Below are positions 9,323 to 18,410 of a stretch of DNA of 64,000 nucleotides, piece by piece. The DNA lies in the NCBI RefSeq assembly GCF_050409585.1, contig NZ_JBNUPE010000004.1:108958-172957 (forward strand). The letters are read 5' to 3'. The stretch comes from Facklamia sp050409585 (GTDB taxonomy: Bacteria; Bacillota; Bacilli; Lactobacillales; Aerococcaceae). Positions within the stretch are counted from its first letter, which is position 1; every line of letters starts with the position of its first letter. The notes below the pieces were generated by a model. That model was given only the letters and a program-made list of their open reading frames with translations, was not told the origin of the DNA and did no database searches. A program made the translations under genes and the position numbers.

Positions 9323-10549
9323 ATGAAAAAAATTCTAAAATTATTAAGTTTAGCTGTTATAACCAGTTTAATAGTCAATACTACATATGTTTTTGCCAAT
9401 GAGGGAGGCCCATTAAACAACTTATCTTTTGAAGAAATAGTAGAGCAAGCAAAAGGAAGTGAAGTTAATTTTTATGGATGGGGCGGCGATGAAAAGCTTA
9501 ACCAGTGGTTAGATGAAGTATATGGACCAAGACTTAAAGAAAAATATGATATTACGTTAAACCGTATTCCGATGGATATCGATCAAATTTTGAGTCAATT
9601 AGTGAGTGAGAAGCAAGCTCAAACTAGCGAAAGTGAAATGGATATGATTTGGATCAATGGCGAGAATTTTAAATCTGCTCGAGAAAATGAACTCTTATAT
9701 GGTCCATTCACAGAAATTTTACCAAATTATCAAGAATTTCTAGATATAGAAGATATAGAAAACAATCAGGATTTTGGCTATCCAATTGAAGGTTTTGAAG
9801 CTCCTTACTCAAAATCTCAGCTTGTTTTAATTAAAGATTCAGAAGTAACTAAAGAAACTCCTACAGATGCTGAATCCTTGTTAGCATATGTAAAAGAAAA
9901 TCCTGGAAGCTTTACTTATCCGGCATTGCCAGATTTTACCGGTTCCGCTTTTGTTCGGAATATTATCTATGAATTTGTTGATTATCAAGAATTTCAAAAG
10001 ATGGAAACAGATAAAGAAGAGCTGAAAGTTCTCATTCAACCGGCTTTGGATTACTTAAATGAATTGGCTCCTTATTTATGGAGTGAGGGGAAAACTTATC
10101 CAAGCGATGGTCCTGCCTTAAACAATTTATTTATGGATGGAGAAGTTGCTTTTCATATCAACTATAACGCTTATGAAATTGCTCGATCAATTGAACAGGG
10201 AATGTATCCATCGACTGCCCAATCATTTGTTTTTGAAAAGGGCACAATAGGTAATACTAACTTTATAGCAATTGGTAAAAATGCATCACACAAAGCAGCC
10301 GCTATGGTAGCAATAAATGAAATGCTATCGCCAGAAATGCAATTATCAAAATACGAACACCTCGGTCTAATTCCGGTAATCGATAATGATAAATTAAATG
10401 ATCAATTAAAAGCAGACTTTGAGGAAGTAGAAATTGGCGAGGGGATAATACCACAAGAACAACTTTTATCTAAGCGACTGCCAGAAATGCCCGCACAATT
10501 AGTGCCTTTGATCGAAGAAATTTGGCTAGATGAAGTGGCAGGAAAATAA
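9323..10549 (+). CDS. ABC transporter substrate-binding protein (YnjB-like)
   Basis: 408 residues with an N-terminal signal sequence (MKKILKLLSLAVITSLIVN, cleavage near FA-NE at about 25). There is no lipobox Cys, which is unusual for a Gram-positive binding protein; anchoring may be by the uncleaved hydrophobic segment. The mature part looks like YnjB-family solute-binding proteins (VNFYGWGGDEKLNQWLD at about 49; MDMIWINGENF; ALPDFTGSAFVRN; GNTNFIAIGKNA). It is the first gene of a tight four-gene importer with the two permeases and ATPase that follow. The ligand of the YnjBCD family is not established; thiamine or sulfur compounds have been guessed elsewhere. Confidence 0.88.
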   Translation: MKKILKLLSLAVITSLIVNTTYVFANEGGPLNNLSFEEIVEQAKGSEVNFYGWGGDEKLNQWLDEVYGPRLKEKYDITLNRIPMDIDQILSQLVSEKQAQTSESEMDMIWINGENFKSARENELLYGPFTEILPNYQEFLDIEDIENNQDFGYPIEGFEAPYSKSQLVLIKDSEVTKETPTDAESLLAYVKENPGSFTYPALPDFTGSAFVRNIIYEFVDYQEFQKMETDKEELKVLIQPALDYLNELAPYLWSEGKTYPSDGPALNNLFMDGEVAFHINYNAYEIARSIEQGMYPSTAQSFVFEKGTIGNTNFIAIGKNASHKAAAMVAINEMLSPEMQLSKYEHLGLIPVIDNDKLNDQLKADFEEVEIGEGIIPQEQLLSKRLPEMPAQLVPLIEEIWLDEVAGK

Positions 10550-10550
10550 A

Positions 10551-11456
10551 ATGGAGCTTACGAAGAAGCGTTTTTATGCAGTTCTCTTATTTATGCCTCA
10601 GTTCATTTTAAGTTTGTTTTTACTGTTAGGTGTAATGATTGGAATAGTGCAGTCTTTTGGATACATTCCTTCTTTAAATTTAAATGAGTTCAGTCTGACT
10701 TACTATCAAGATTTATTAAATGACAAACAATTTAAGCAATCAGTGTTTTTTTCATTGAAAATTGCTTTTTATTCAGCTTTCCTTTCAACGATTATGGGTC
10801 TAGCTTGGGCTTACTTTTGGCTTGTTCAAGAAAAGTTAAGTAGATGGCAACAGACGCTAGTAAAAATTCCTATAATTGTTCCTCATTTAGTGGTCGCACT
10901 GTTTACTTTACAACTGTTTGGACGAACCGGAATATTTGCACGAATTTTATTTGCAATGGGAATTTCAAATGCCCAAGCTTGGTTTGATGCATTAATGTTT
11001 CAACCAAATGGTTGGGGCATTATTTTTTCTTTTATGTGGAAAGAAATTCCTTTTGTTTTATTTTATTGTTATCCTATAATAAGTTCAATCAATAATAAAC
11101 TTGGCGAAGCTGCACAGACGCTTGGAGCCAGTCGCTTACAAAGTTTTATTAAGATTGTGCTACCCTTATCAAAAAACACAATCTTAGCTGCCTTTTTCAT
11201 TATATTTATGTACGCTTTTGGTTCCTACGAGCTAGCAGCTTTATTAGGACCAACTTTACCTAAGGCATTACCAATTGCAGCTTATCAAGCATATATGCAT
11301 CCTGATTTAAGCCAACGACCTTTGGCAATGGCATATAATGGAATTTTAATACTCATTAGTTTGATAGCCGTTGTAGTAATTTATCTGATAGCATTTTATC
11401 CACAACTAAAGAAACAACTATTCAGTGAAGAAAAGGTGGGTCGAGATGTATCGTAA
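10551..11456 (+). CDS. ABC transporter permease (YnjC-like, first half)
   Basis: 301 residues with six hydrophobic segments and the binding-protein-dependent permease loop (EAAQTLGASRLQSFIKIVLP). The ATG at 10551 follows the stop of the binding protein by one base and has AGGA in the previous gene's end. E. coli YnjC is one long fused permease; here the two halves are separate genes. It probably dimerises with the next product in the membrane. Confidence 0.88.
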   Translation: MELTKKRFYAVLLFMPQFILSLFLLLGVMIGIVQSFGYIPSLNLNEFSLTYYQDLLNDKQFKQSVFFSLKIAFYSAFLSTIMGLAWAYFWLVQEKLSRWQQTLVKIPIIVPHLVVALFTLQLFGRTGIFARILFAMGISNAQAWFDALMFQPNGWGIIFSFMWKEIPFVLFYCYPIISSINNKLGEAAQTLGASRLQSFIKIVLPLSKNTILAAFFIIFMYAFGSYELAALLGPTLPKALPIAAYQAYMHPDLSQRPLAMAYNGILILISLIAVVVIYLIAFYPQLKKQLFSEEKVGRDVS

Positions 11457-12240
11457 GACTATTCATTTCTTAATATTTATAGTTATTTTTTTGCCAATTA
11501 GTATTTTATTAATCTGGGCATTTACTGCTCGCTGGCCATGGCCTCATTTGATCCCGCACAATTTGTCCCTAAGAGGGTTTGAAAATCTGGTACGGCAACC
11601 TAATCAATTACTAACACTTATACTATCTTCAGTATTTATTTCGTCATGTGTAGCCATGCTGTCATCTTTGATTGCCTTAATGACTGCTAGAGCGACGGTA
11701 ATGGCTAAAGGCTTCTTTAAGAATTTTATTCAGTTGACTATCGCCCTACCTTTTCTAATTCCTGTGATTGTTTTTGCTACAGGTATTCATCAAAAAATGT
11801 TTGAATGGGGCTGGGCTAATAAGCTTTGGGGCGTGATATTAGCCCATTTGATTTATTCCTTACCCTATGCTTCATACTTAGTGATTGATGCCTACCATGC
11901 GGTTGGCCTTCATTTAGAAGAGCAAGCATGGGTATTAGGAGCAAATAAGTTGGAAGCATTCTGGAAAATAACTTTTCCACTGCTGCTCCCTGTTCTTGCG
12001 ACCAGTTTAGCTACGTCATTCATTGTTTCTTTTAGTCAGTATTTCCTGACTTTAATGATAGGTGGGGGGAAGATTCAAACCCTATCAGTAATTATTTTTC
12101 CTTATTTACAAAGAAACGATCGTACAATTGCTAGCATATACGCTTTGTTCTTTTTAATTATTAGCTTTTTAGTTATGGGACTACTCTCTTGGCTTTCCAA
12201 TTTTTATCAAAGTAAATATGAAAAATTCGACTATTATTAG
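11446..12240 (+). CDS. ABC transporter permease (YnjC-like, second half)
   Basis: 264 residues, about six membrane segments, with the EAA loop (EEQAWVLGANKLEAFWKITFPLL, here split by its hydrophobic end). The ATG at 11446 overlaps the previous gene by eleven bases and has AAGGTGG six bases upstream; the in-frame GTG at 11425 lacks a good RBS. Overlap points to translational coupling with the first permease. Confidence 0.88.
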   Translation: MYRKTIHFLIFIVIFLPISILLIWAFTARWPWPHLIPHNLSLRGFENLVRQPNQLLTLILSSVFISSCVAMLSSLIALMTARATVMAKGFFKNFIQLTIALPFLIPVIVFATGIHQKMFEWGWANKLWGVILAHLIYSLPYASYLVIDAYHAVGLHLEEQAWVLGANKLEAFWKITFPLLLPVLATSLATSFIVSFSQYFLTLMIGGGKIQTLSVIIFPYLQRNDRTIASIYALFFLIISFLVMGLLSWLSNFYQSKYEKFDYY

Positions 12241-12250
12241 GAGGTGAACC

Positions 12251-13291
12251 GTGTCTTTAATCATTAGAAATATATCAGTGAGTTTGGGTCATAACAAAGT
12301 CTTAAAAGAACTTAATCTTGAAGTTAAAAAAGGAGAGTATTTAGCTTTACTTGGGCCTTCTGGATCTGGAAAAACTACTTTTTTGAAAACACTAGCTGGA
12401 CTAATTGAAAATGCTGAGGGAGATATTTTACTTAATCAAACTTCTATTATGAAAGAACCAAGTCATTCCCGTCCAGTTTCGGTGGTTTTTCAAGATTTAA
12501 GACTTTTTCCGCATTATAACGTTAAAGAAAATATTGCTTTTCCAATGAGGTTAAAGAAAATGAAAGCTAAAGAGATCGATGAGCGGGTAGCATCTTTATT
12601 GAATGATGTGCATTTACCTGGTTTACAAGCTTCTTCCATCCATAAACTATCAGGTGGTCAACAACAAAGGGTAGCACTCGCAAGAGCCTTAGCCAATGAA
12701 CCTCAGGTTCTTTTGTTGGATGAGCCTTTTTCCGGACTCGATGAGCCTCTTAGAAGGGAGATGGGCCAGTTAGTACATAACTTACATGTTAAAAAAGGGC
12801 TGGTAACCATCTTAGTGACACATGATAAGCGAGAAGCGGTACAATTTGCTGATCGTATCGCTTTTCTGCATGAGGGTAATTTAGTGCAAGTGGATTATCC
12901 TAAAAATGTCTTTGATCATCCTAAAAATGAATATGTGGGTAGTTTCTTTGGAGTGTTGAACCGTTTAAAAGTTATTGAAGAAAGTAGAAAAGACTGGTTA
13001 GAGATGGATTTTAATGTTAAATTAAAAGACTATATTGGCAAAGAAATTTTTGTCAGACCAATTCGTGTGGAAGTTAAGACAGAACGTTTATTTTCCTCTT
13101 CCAGTCTCATTTTCCCTGCTAAACTAACCCATTTTTTTGAATACCCAGAGTATGTAGATTTAAAATTTCAATTAATCAATTCAAGTGAACAATGGAGTGT
13201 CAATGTCTTGCACCAGTCATTAAAAGATTATAAAGTAGGCGAAAAATATTGGCTTTATGTTAATCATGCAGATATTATTAGTTTTGAATGA
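12251..13291 (+). CDS. ABC transporter ATP-binding protein (YnjD/PotA-like)
   Basis: 346 residues. Walker A is GPSGSGKTT near residue 36, the Q-loop is VFQDLRLFPHYNV, the signature is LSGGQQQRVALARALA, Walker B is VLLLDEPFSG, and the H-loop is ILVTHDKREA. A C-terminal extension of about 110 residues looks like the TOBE regulatory domain of PotA/MalK types. GTG start with GGAGGTG upstream. Last gene of the importer; a bidirectional terminator follows. Confidence 0.92.
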   Translation: MSLIIRNISVSLGHNKVLKELNLEVKKGEYLALLGPSGSGKTTFLKTLAGLIENAEGDILLNQTSIMKEPSHSRPVSVVFQDLRLFPHYNVKENIAFPMRLKKMKAKEIDERVASLLNDVHLPGLQASSIHKLSGGQQQRVALARALANEPQVLLLDEPFSGLDEPLRREMGQLVHNLHVKKGLVTILVTHDKREAVQFADRIAFLHEGNLVQVDYPKNVFDHPKNEYVGSFFGVLNRLKVIEESRKDWLEMDFNVKLKDYIGKEIFVRPIRVEVKTERLFSSSSLIFPAKLTHFFEYPEYVDLKFQLINSSEQWSVNVLHQSLKDYKVGEKYWLYVNHADIISFE

Positions 13292-13304
13292 TAGATTTAA
13301 ATAG

Positions 13305-13333
13305 AAAAAGCCCAATTATAAGTTGGGCTTTTT
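13305..13333. terminator. Bidirectional terminator
   Basis: AAAAAGCCCAA and TTGGGCTTTTT form a perfect stem around a short AT loop between two convergent genes. Confidence 0.9.
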
Positions 13334-13345
13334 GCTTACAATCGT

Positions 13346-14062
13346 TTATGAAGCTTTTTCAATAATTGGAATTTTTTTATTTTCTTTTGTACCATCTAGA
13401 GAATTCTTGACATTAGTATAGCCCTTTTCGGTTAAGAAGTTAGCTATTTGAGCGGATTTATTACCAGAATAACAGAAAGTAATAATTTCAACTTCTTTGT
13501 CTTCAGGTAATTGTTCTAAAACAGTTTCTGGCTTATCAACTGAAGCATGAATGGCTCCTTCTACACTTGCTTTTTCAAAGTCTTTAAGATCACGTGCATC
13601 AATGAAAATGGTTTCGCCTGCTTCGGCTGCTTCAATGAAGGTATCTGGCAAGATAGATTCATAAGTCACTAAAGTATATTCAAAGTCTTTAACCCCTACA
13701 GCATCTTTAACATCTTCAAAGCCATTATCGATTAAAAGATTAGCAGCTTCTGCAGACTTATTACCTGTGTTGCAATAAACAATAATTGGCATCTTTTGGT
13801 AGTCTTCTAATCGTTCTAATTGTTCTTCTAATTGATCTAAAGGGATATTAATGGCATGTGAAAGATGTCCTTCTGCATAGTCTTCTTCAGGTCGGACATC
13901 AATTACCAAATATTTTTCCTTTTTCTTTTTATCTAGTTGGATTTTTTCAAGTTCTTCGCCTGTCATTATCTCAGCTTGGGCGTAAACGTTCGAAAGACCC
14001 AAAGCAAAAACTGCTACAAAAGTGACAATAAGTTTTAAAGATTTTAAAAGTGTTTTTTGCAT
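13346..14062 (-). CDS. Exported tandem rhodanese-domain protein
   Basis: 238 residues with a signal peptide (MQKTLLKSLKLIVTF to about 27, ending VYA). There are two rhodanese domains, each with an intact loop Cys: VYCNTGNKS near residue 107 and TFCYSGNKS near 203. Both could carry a persulfide or perselenide outside the membrane. The ATG at 14062 has AAAGGAG eight bases upstream; the GTG nine bases earlier is less well spaced. It converges on the ABC operon and is divergent from the selenoprotein operon. Having two different exported rhodaneses within 6 kb is unusual. Confidence 0.9.
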   Translation of the reverse strand: MQKTLLKSLKLIVTFVAVFALGLSNVYAQAEIMTGEELEKIQLDKKKKEKYLVIDVRPEEDYAEGHLSHAINIPLDQLEEQLERLEDYQKMPIIVYCNTGNKSAEAANLLIDNGFEDVKDAVGVKDFEYTLVTYESILPDTFIEAAEAGETIFIDARDLKDFEKASVEGAIHASVDKPETVLEQLPEDKEVEIITFCYSGNKSAQIANFLTEKGYTNVKNSLDGTKENKKIPIIEKAS

Positions 14063-14175
14063 TATACCCACTCCTTTATTTTGATGTCTTTATTTTATTA
14101 AAATGGTCATCTAATCACAAATAGACTTATTAAATAAATACGGGCTATTTATTAGTAATATCAATAAAACATTCA

Positions 14176-14204
14176 TTCAAAAAAAAGTAGCTGTATGCTA
14201 TAAT
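14176..14204 (+). promoter_or_regulatory. Promoter of the 14.2-22.5 kb operon
   Basis: TTCAAA at 14176-14181 and a perfect TATAAT at 14199-14204 with a 17-base spacer lie just upstream of the first gene of the long operon. The preceding 100 bases hold no gene. Confidence 0.65.
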
Positions 14205-14231
14205 GAGCAAGGTTATAAGAGGAGGTCCAAA

Positions 14232-14690
14232 ATGTTAAGTAAAATATATTGGGCGATTGAAATATTAATAGTCACAGGTGGTTTTTTTGTGAATGAATAT
14301 GCTAGTAAGCGGATAGGACTCTATCGCCATGTGTATTATCGAGAATTTCAATTTAATCAGTTTTGGTTTGCTGAAAACTATCATTGGATTTGGTATGTTG
14401 TAGCTATTTTCATTATTTTAATTGCTATTATTGCTCTATTTAAAACTAAAAGCTGGATTCAATTTTGTTATCAATTTTCTTGGAAAACACATTGGGCGAT
14501 ACTGTTGATCGTTTCTCTGTCTGAACTAATTATTATGAGCTTTTTTACAGATAAAAGTCTTTTAATTATGTATCCGTATTTCCTAGTAGGATTACCACTT
14601 TTAGGAGTTGGAAATTTGATAGGTTGTTTATTAATTTTTTTATTCCATCCTCAGACTAAAGAATGCGAAATTAAGATAGGAGCCATATAA
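14232..14690 (+). CDS. Small four-helix membrane protein, unknown
   Basis: 152 residues with about four hydrophobic segments (near 5-20, 56-74, 90-108, 118-138), rich in Trp and Tyr. I do not recognise a family. GAGGAGG precedes the ATG. It is the first gene of the operon, and its stop overlaps the start of the next gene (ATAATG), so it is probably coupled to the transferase. A membrane partner for the glycosyltransferases is possible. Confidence 0.75.
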   Translation: MLSKIYWAIEILIVTGGFFVNEYASKRIGLYRHVYYREFQFNQFWFAENYHWIWYVVAIFIILIAIIALFKTKSWIQFCYQFSWKTHWAILLIVSLSELIIMSFFTDKSLLIMYPYFLVGLPLLGVGNLIGCLLIFLFHPQTKECEIKIGAI

Positions 14691-16207
14691 TGTCGACTGC
14701 AATTATTTATTTTGTCAAATTACCTTTAATTGGATATAACAAAACTAGATTACAAGGGTTTTTACCTAAGGAAGATATTCACCATCTATCGATTCACCTT
14801 TTACAACAAACTTACAAAGAAATTTGTAAGGTGGATGCAGACATCTTTCTTTTTGTAGCACCTGCTGATCAAAAATTAGCCATTCAAAAATACTTAGCTA
14901 TTGATAGTGATAAGATATTCGGCCAGCTTGAAACAGCTCATTTAGGAGAACGAATGTCGCGAGCCATGCAGCAAATTTTTAACCGTGGCTATGATAAAGT
15001 TCTTTTATTAGGCTGTGATCTAGTTGACATCAAGCAATCTTTGGTTGAGCAAATGATTGACATGCTAGACACTGAAGATGTTGTTTTAGCTCCTACCTTA
15101 GATGGAGGTTATGGCATTATAGCCAGCCGTTTGTTCTCTAAGTCTCTTTTTGATTTAGAGAATTATTCACACGATGAAGTATGCCAAAGGACGATCAATA
15201 AAGTTTCTGCAGCAAAACTTTCCTATGCGTTGACAGAAACCATTCGTGACCTAGACACGCGGGAAGATGTGGTGCGTTATCTATCAGGAGATCCAGATGC
15301 AGTTTATTTTAATCAGGGGGAATATAATGCCAACTTTCTAATTGATAAGGGCAGAAAGATTTTTAGGATTGCTTTAGGTTCGCAAATGAATTTAGACAAT
15401 CAAATTGAATATGAATACTTGGCACTGAAGGGTTTGGCTTCTTCAGGGGTTGTGCCGAAGGTATATCAATGCCAGCCTCATACTAAGTTGTTAGGTAAGG
15501 GTTATTTAATTGAAGAATACCTCCCCGGTCATCCCTTAGACTATCAAAAGGACTTATCCAAAGCTGCTAATATTTTGGCTAGAATCCATAGTGTAGATAG
15601 CCAGACCATTCCTCATCTTATTAAGGCTAATAATCCCTTCCAACTGATGTATCAGGAATTTGTTGACATGTATAGTCATTATCAAAAATGGAAGGGCAGA
15701 GATCTTGAGGTTATTGATCTAATCGATGCATTGATGGCAGGTCTGAAAAAATATTCGTTCAATAATAAATTAAGCAATCCTTGCGTTATTAATACAGAAC
15801 TTAATTCACATAATTTTTTGATTAATTCTAAAGGTGATTCCTATTTAATTGACTGGGAGAAGCCTTTGGTTGGTGAGAGGGAACAAGATATCGCTCATTT
15901 TCTAGCTCCCACAACCACATTATGGAAAACAGATCACTTACTTTCATATGAGCAAATCTCCGCTTTCATTAAAGAGTATGATAAGTCCTCCCAGGTGAAA
16001 ATTAATAAAGATAAGCTTAAACAATATCTTCATTTTACTTGTTTAAGAGGAGTCACTTGGTGTTCGATGGCTTATGTTCAATATTTAGAAGCACAAAAAG
16101 TTAAGTCAAATGACCACTCTTTTGAAACCATCTCCCGCTTTATTAGCCCTGTTTTCTTACAAGAAATTAAAGCTTATATTGAAAAGTTGGAGGATATTAC
16201 CTTATGA
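14690..16207 (+). CDS. TIGR04282 (DUF2064) glycosyltransferase fused to APH-like phosphotransferase
   Basis: 505 residues, a fusion. Residues 1-205 are the TIGR04282/DUF2064 nucleotidyl/glycosyltransferase fold: FVKLPLIGYNKTRLQG, LGERMSRAMQQ, LLGCDLVD and LAPTLDGGYGII. Families TIGR04282/TIGR04283 were first named rSAM/selenodomain-associated transferases and later linked to arsenosugar synthesis. Residues about 215-500 are an aminoglycoside-phosphotransferase (APH/choline kinase) fold with YLIEEYLPGHPL, then NTELNSHNF at 368, and LIDWEKP with Asp388. The usual HxDxxxxN catalytic loop reads NTELNSHN, so the His and base Asp are changed (Asp to Glu370). The kinase half may be weak, altered or only a binding domain. 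The stop overlaps the next start. Confidence 0.87.
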   Translation: MSTAIIYFVKLPLIGYNKTRLQGFLPKEDIHHLSIHLLQQTYKEICKVDADIFLFVAPADQKLAIQKYLAIDSDKIFGQLETAHLGERMSRAMQQIFNRGYDKVLLLGCDLVDIKQSLVEQMIDMLDTEDVVLAPTLDGGYGIIASRLFSKSLFDLENYSHDEVCQRTINKVSAAKLSYALTETIRDLDTREDVVRYLSGDPDAVYFNQGEYNANFLIDKGRKIFRIALGSQMNLDNQIEYEYLALKGLASSGVVPKVYQCQPHTKLLGKGYLIEEYLPGHPLDYQKDLSKAANILARIHSVDSQTIPHLIKANNPFQLMYQEFVDMYSHYQKWKGRDLEVIDLIDALMAGLKKYSFNNKLSNPCVINTELNSHNFLINSKGDSYLIDWEKPLVGEREQDIAHFLAPTTTLWKTDHLLSYEQISAFIKEYDKSSQVKINKDKLKQYLHFTCLRGVTWCSMAYVQYLEAQKVKSNDHSFETISRFISPVFLQEIKAYIEKLEDITL

Positions 16208-16884
16208 ATTATTTGATCAGTGTGATTATTCCAGTTTATAACGAAAGAAAAATTTTACCTCAAACTTTAAAGCATCTACAGCATTTAAAGGACGAAGAAA
16301 TTGAAATTCTGTTTGTAGATGGTGGTAGTGAAGATGGAACTCAAGAATTTATTAGCGAAAATCAATATAAAGTCCTGAATGGTCCAAAGGGTCGTGGTAG
16401 TCAATTAGCTGTAGGGGCTAAAAAGGCCAAAGGAGACTATCTTTTATTCTTACATGCAGATAGCTACTTTAAACGTTCTCCTAAAAAGGTCATCCTGAGT
16501 AGTCTGCTGAAAGGGAAGATTGGAGCTTTTCCATTAGACTTTCAAACAGATAATTTATGGCTAAGAGCGATTGCTTATGGATCAAATTGGCGACTTAAAC
16601 ATCGACAGATAGCTTTCGGTGATCAAGGGATTTTTATGACAAAAGATTACTATTGGGAACTAGGAGGTTTTCATGCTTTATCTTTAATGGAAGACTATGA
16701 TTTATTTTTACGAAACAAGGCTAAGGGTGAAGAATTAGTTGTAGCAGATCAGTTCATTTATACCTCGGACCGTCGTTTTAAAGAAAAAGGTGTCTTTAGA
16801 ACACTTCTTAAGATGCAATATTGCCAGTATCTATTTCGTAAGGGTTACTCAATGAAAGCAATCACTCAAGTCTATTATTCGTAG
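16204..16884 (+). CDS. TIGR04283 family GT2 glycosyltransferase
   Basis: 226 residues, family 2 glycosyltransferase. ISVIIPVYNE at the N-terminus, VDGGSEDGTQ near residue 36, FLHADS as the DxD-like metal motif near 79, and FGDQGIFM with a later LMEDYDLFLR block are typical. TIGR04283 members co-occur with TIGR04282 and selenocysteine or radical-SAM genes, and are annotated for arsenosugar biosynthesis. The start overlaps the preceding stop by four bases. No ArsM or ArsS homologue lies in this window, so an arsenic role is not supported locally. Confidence 0.9.
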   Translation: MNYLISVIIPVYNERKILPQTLKHLQHLKDEEIEILFVDGGSEDGTQEFISENQYKVLNGPKGRGSQLAVGAKKAKGDYLLFLHADSYFKRSPKKVILSSLLKGKIGAFPLDFQTDNLWLRAIAYGSNWRLKHRQIAFGDQGIFMTKDYYWELGGFHALSLMEDYDLFLRNKAKGEELVVADQFIYTSDRRFKEKGVFRTLLKMQYCQYLFRKGYSMKAITQVYYS

Positions 16885-16896
16885 AAGGGGATTCGA

Positions 16897-17619
16897 ATGA
16901 AAAAGAGAAGTATTAAAGAAAATATCATTGCAGCCATAGCCAAAAGAATGGTGGTTACCATCGATGAAGCCCCCTCTAATGTTGAATTAACTAAACCTCT
17001 TTCAGAGTGTAGGGTAGCATTTATCACAACAGCAGGAACCCATTTGAAAAGCGATGCCCCTTTTAATATTAAGGGAGATCATACTTTCCGAATGATTCCT
17101 GGGGATAGTCGGGTGGAAAATATTATGATTACTCATGATCATTATGATCATGGACCGGCAGATGAAGATTTAAACTGTGTCTTTCCCATACAGATGCTTC
17201 AAGAGATGGCAACAAAGGGCAAAATCGGCTCTGTTGCACCGCGCCATTATGGCCTAATGGGTTATATACCAAAAGTAAATTTACTAATTGATGAAACAGC
17301 ACCTGCGATTGCCCGTCAGTTAGTTGAAGATCAAGTAGATTTGGTACTCCTTTCTCCTGGCTGATATATTTGCCATCAGTCCGTTGGGCTAATCCAAAGA
17401 GAAGTAGAAAAGCAAGGGATCCGTACCGCTTCAATTATGCACTTACCTAAAGTGGCAGCCAAATCGAGACCACCTAGAATGTTTACCATTGATTTTCCTT
17501 TAGGTTTAACTTTTGGAGAGGCGAATGATTCTATTAAGCATTGGCAAGTTATGGATCAATTCTTAGATTTTGCTGTATCAGGTGGGGCAGAGGAGATAAG
17601 ACCTTTTAAAAAAGCTTAA
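16897..17619 (+). CDS. GrdB/PrdB-family selenoprotein with in-frame TGA (Sec156)
   Basis: 240 residues if TGA at 17362-17364 is read as selenocysteine. The frame is open on both sides and the family sequence continues without a break: before the TGA, DHTFRMIPGD, THDHYDHG, NCVFPI and APRHYGLMGYI; at the TGA, LLSPG-Sec-YICHQSVG; after it, TASIMHLPKVAAKS and DFPLGLTFGEA. This is the glycine/sarcosine/betaine/D-proline reductase selenoprotein B family in its short PrdB-like form. No PrdA proprotein is nearby, so D-proline reduction is unlikely. Its neighbours are transferases and thiol-redox exporters, suggesting a reductase for some other C-N, C-S or C-Se compound. Sec decoding is credible because selA, selB, selC and selD are all present. 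Confidence 0.93.
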
Positions 17620-17746
17620 TTATTCAATCACATAATGCGAATAGCGGCTTACTTTCAAATAATTATTTTATTTATACTAGCGTGATTACTTTTAGTTGAA
17701 TGACTCCAATGGCATGATAATCTTTGTGAGAAAGGAGCTTAAAAAT

Positions 17747-18400
17747 ATGGACTATCTATTATTATTTATCGAGGGATTAATGACTTTTGTCTCTCCTTGC
17801 TTACTGCCAATGCTTCCGCTTTATATTGCATTCTTTGCAGGCAGTGAAGGGGAGAGCTCTACTAAACAAACCCTCATTAAAGCAATCTTATTTATGTTAG
17901 GATTTTCTACGATATTTATCTTATTAAGTCTTTTTGTGTCCACTGTAGGATCCTTTTTTATGATGCACCGACAAGTCGTTAACTTTATCGCAGGAAGCAT
18001 TATGATTATTATGGGTGTCGATTATCTTAATGGTCAAAAGCTAATGACTAAGTTAAGGCCTCATTCGCGAGATTCCCATGTGGCCAATCCTTATTTATTT
18101 GGTCTAGTCTTTGCCATTTCTTGGTCGCCATGTGTTGGAACATTTTTGGCTTCTGCATTAACTTATATAGCCAGTGTCGCTACTAGCTGGACTTCATTTT
18201 TGCTTATAATTAGCTATTGTTTAGGTTTAGGTATTCCTTTCATTCTGTCTGCATTATTGGTAGATGAAAGTAAAAAAGTCCTTACATTTATCAAGGAACA
18301 TTATCACTTAGTCAATCTATTTTCAGGCTGGTTTTTAATCCTTTTCGGTTTATTAACAATATCAGGCATCTTAGAAACGCTTTTACTACAACTAGTCTAG
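17747..18400 (+). CDS. CcdA-family membrane thiol-electron transporter
   Basis: 217 residues, six hydrophobic segments. FVSPCLLPMLPLYIAFF near the N-terminus and AISWSPCVGTFLAS in the middle carry the paired Cys that move reducing power across the membrane. RBS AAAGGAG is nine bases from the ATG at 17747; an upstream in-frame ATG at 17696 lacks one. With the TlpA-like protein that follows it makes an export route for reductant to extracytoplasmic thiols, which could keep the exported rhodaneses or the YdjY-like protein reduced. Confidence 0.92.
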   Translation: MDYLLLFIEGLMTFVSPCLLPMLPLYIAFFAGSEGESSTKQTLIKAILFMLGFSTIFILLSLFVSTVGSFFMMHRQVVNFIAGSIMIIMGVDYLNGQKLMTKLRPHSRDSHVANPYLFGLVFAISWSPCVGTFLASALTYIASVATSWTSFLLIISYCLGLGIPFILSALLVDESKKVLTFIKEHYHLVNLFSGWFLILFGLLTISGILETLLLQLV

Positions 18401-18410
18401 GAGGAATACA

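Noticed and set aside
14232..17619. Arsenosugar biosynthesis as the operon's function
   Set aside because: The transferase families fit, but no ArsM, ArsS, arsenite regulator or arsenic exporter is seen in the window.
16897..17619. D-proline reductase
   Set aside because: No PrdA or other prd genes are nearby; the PrdB resemblance alone is not enough.
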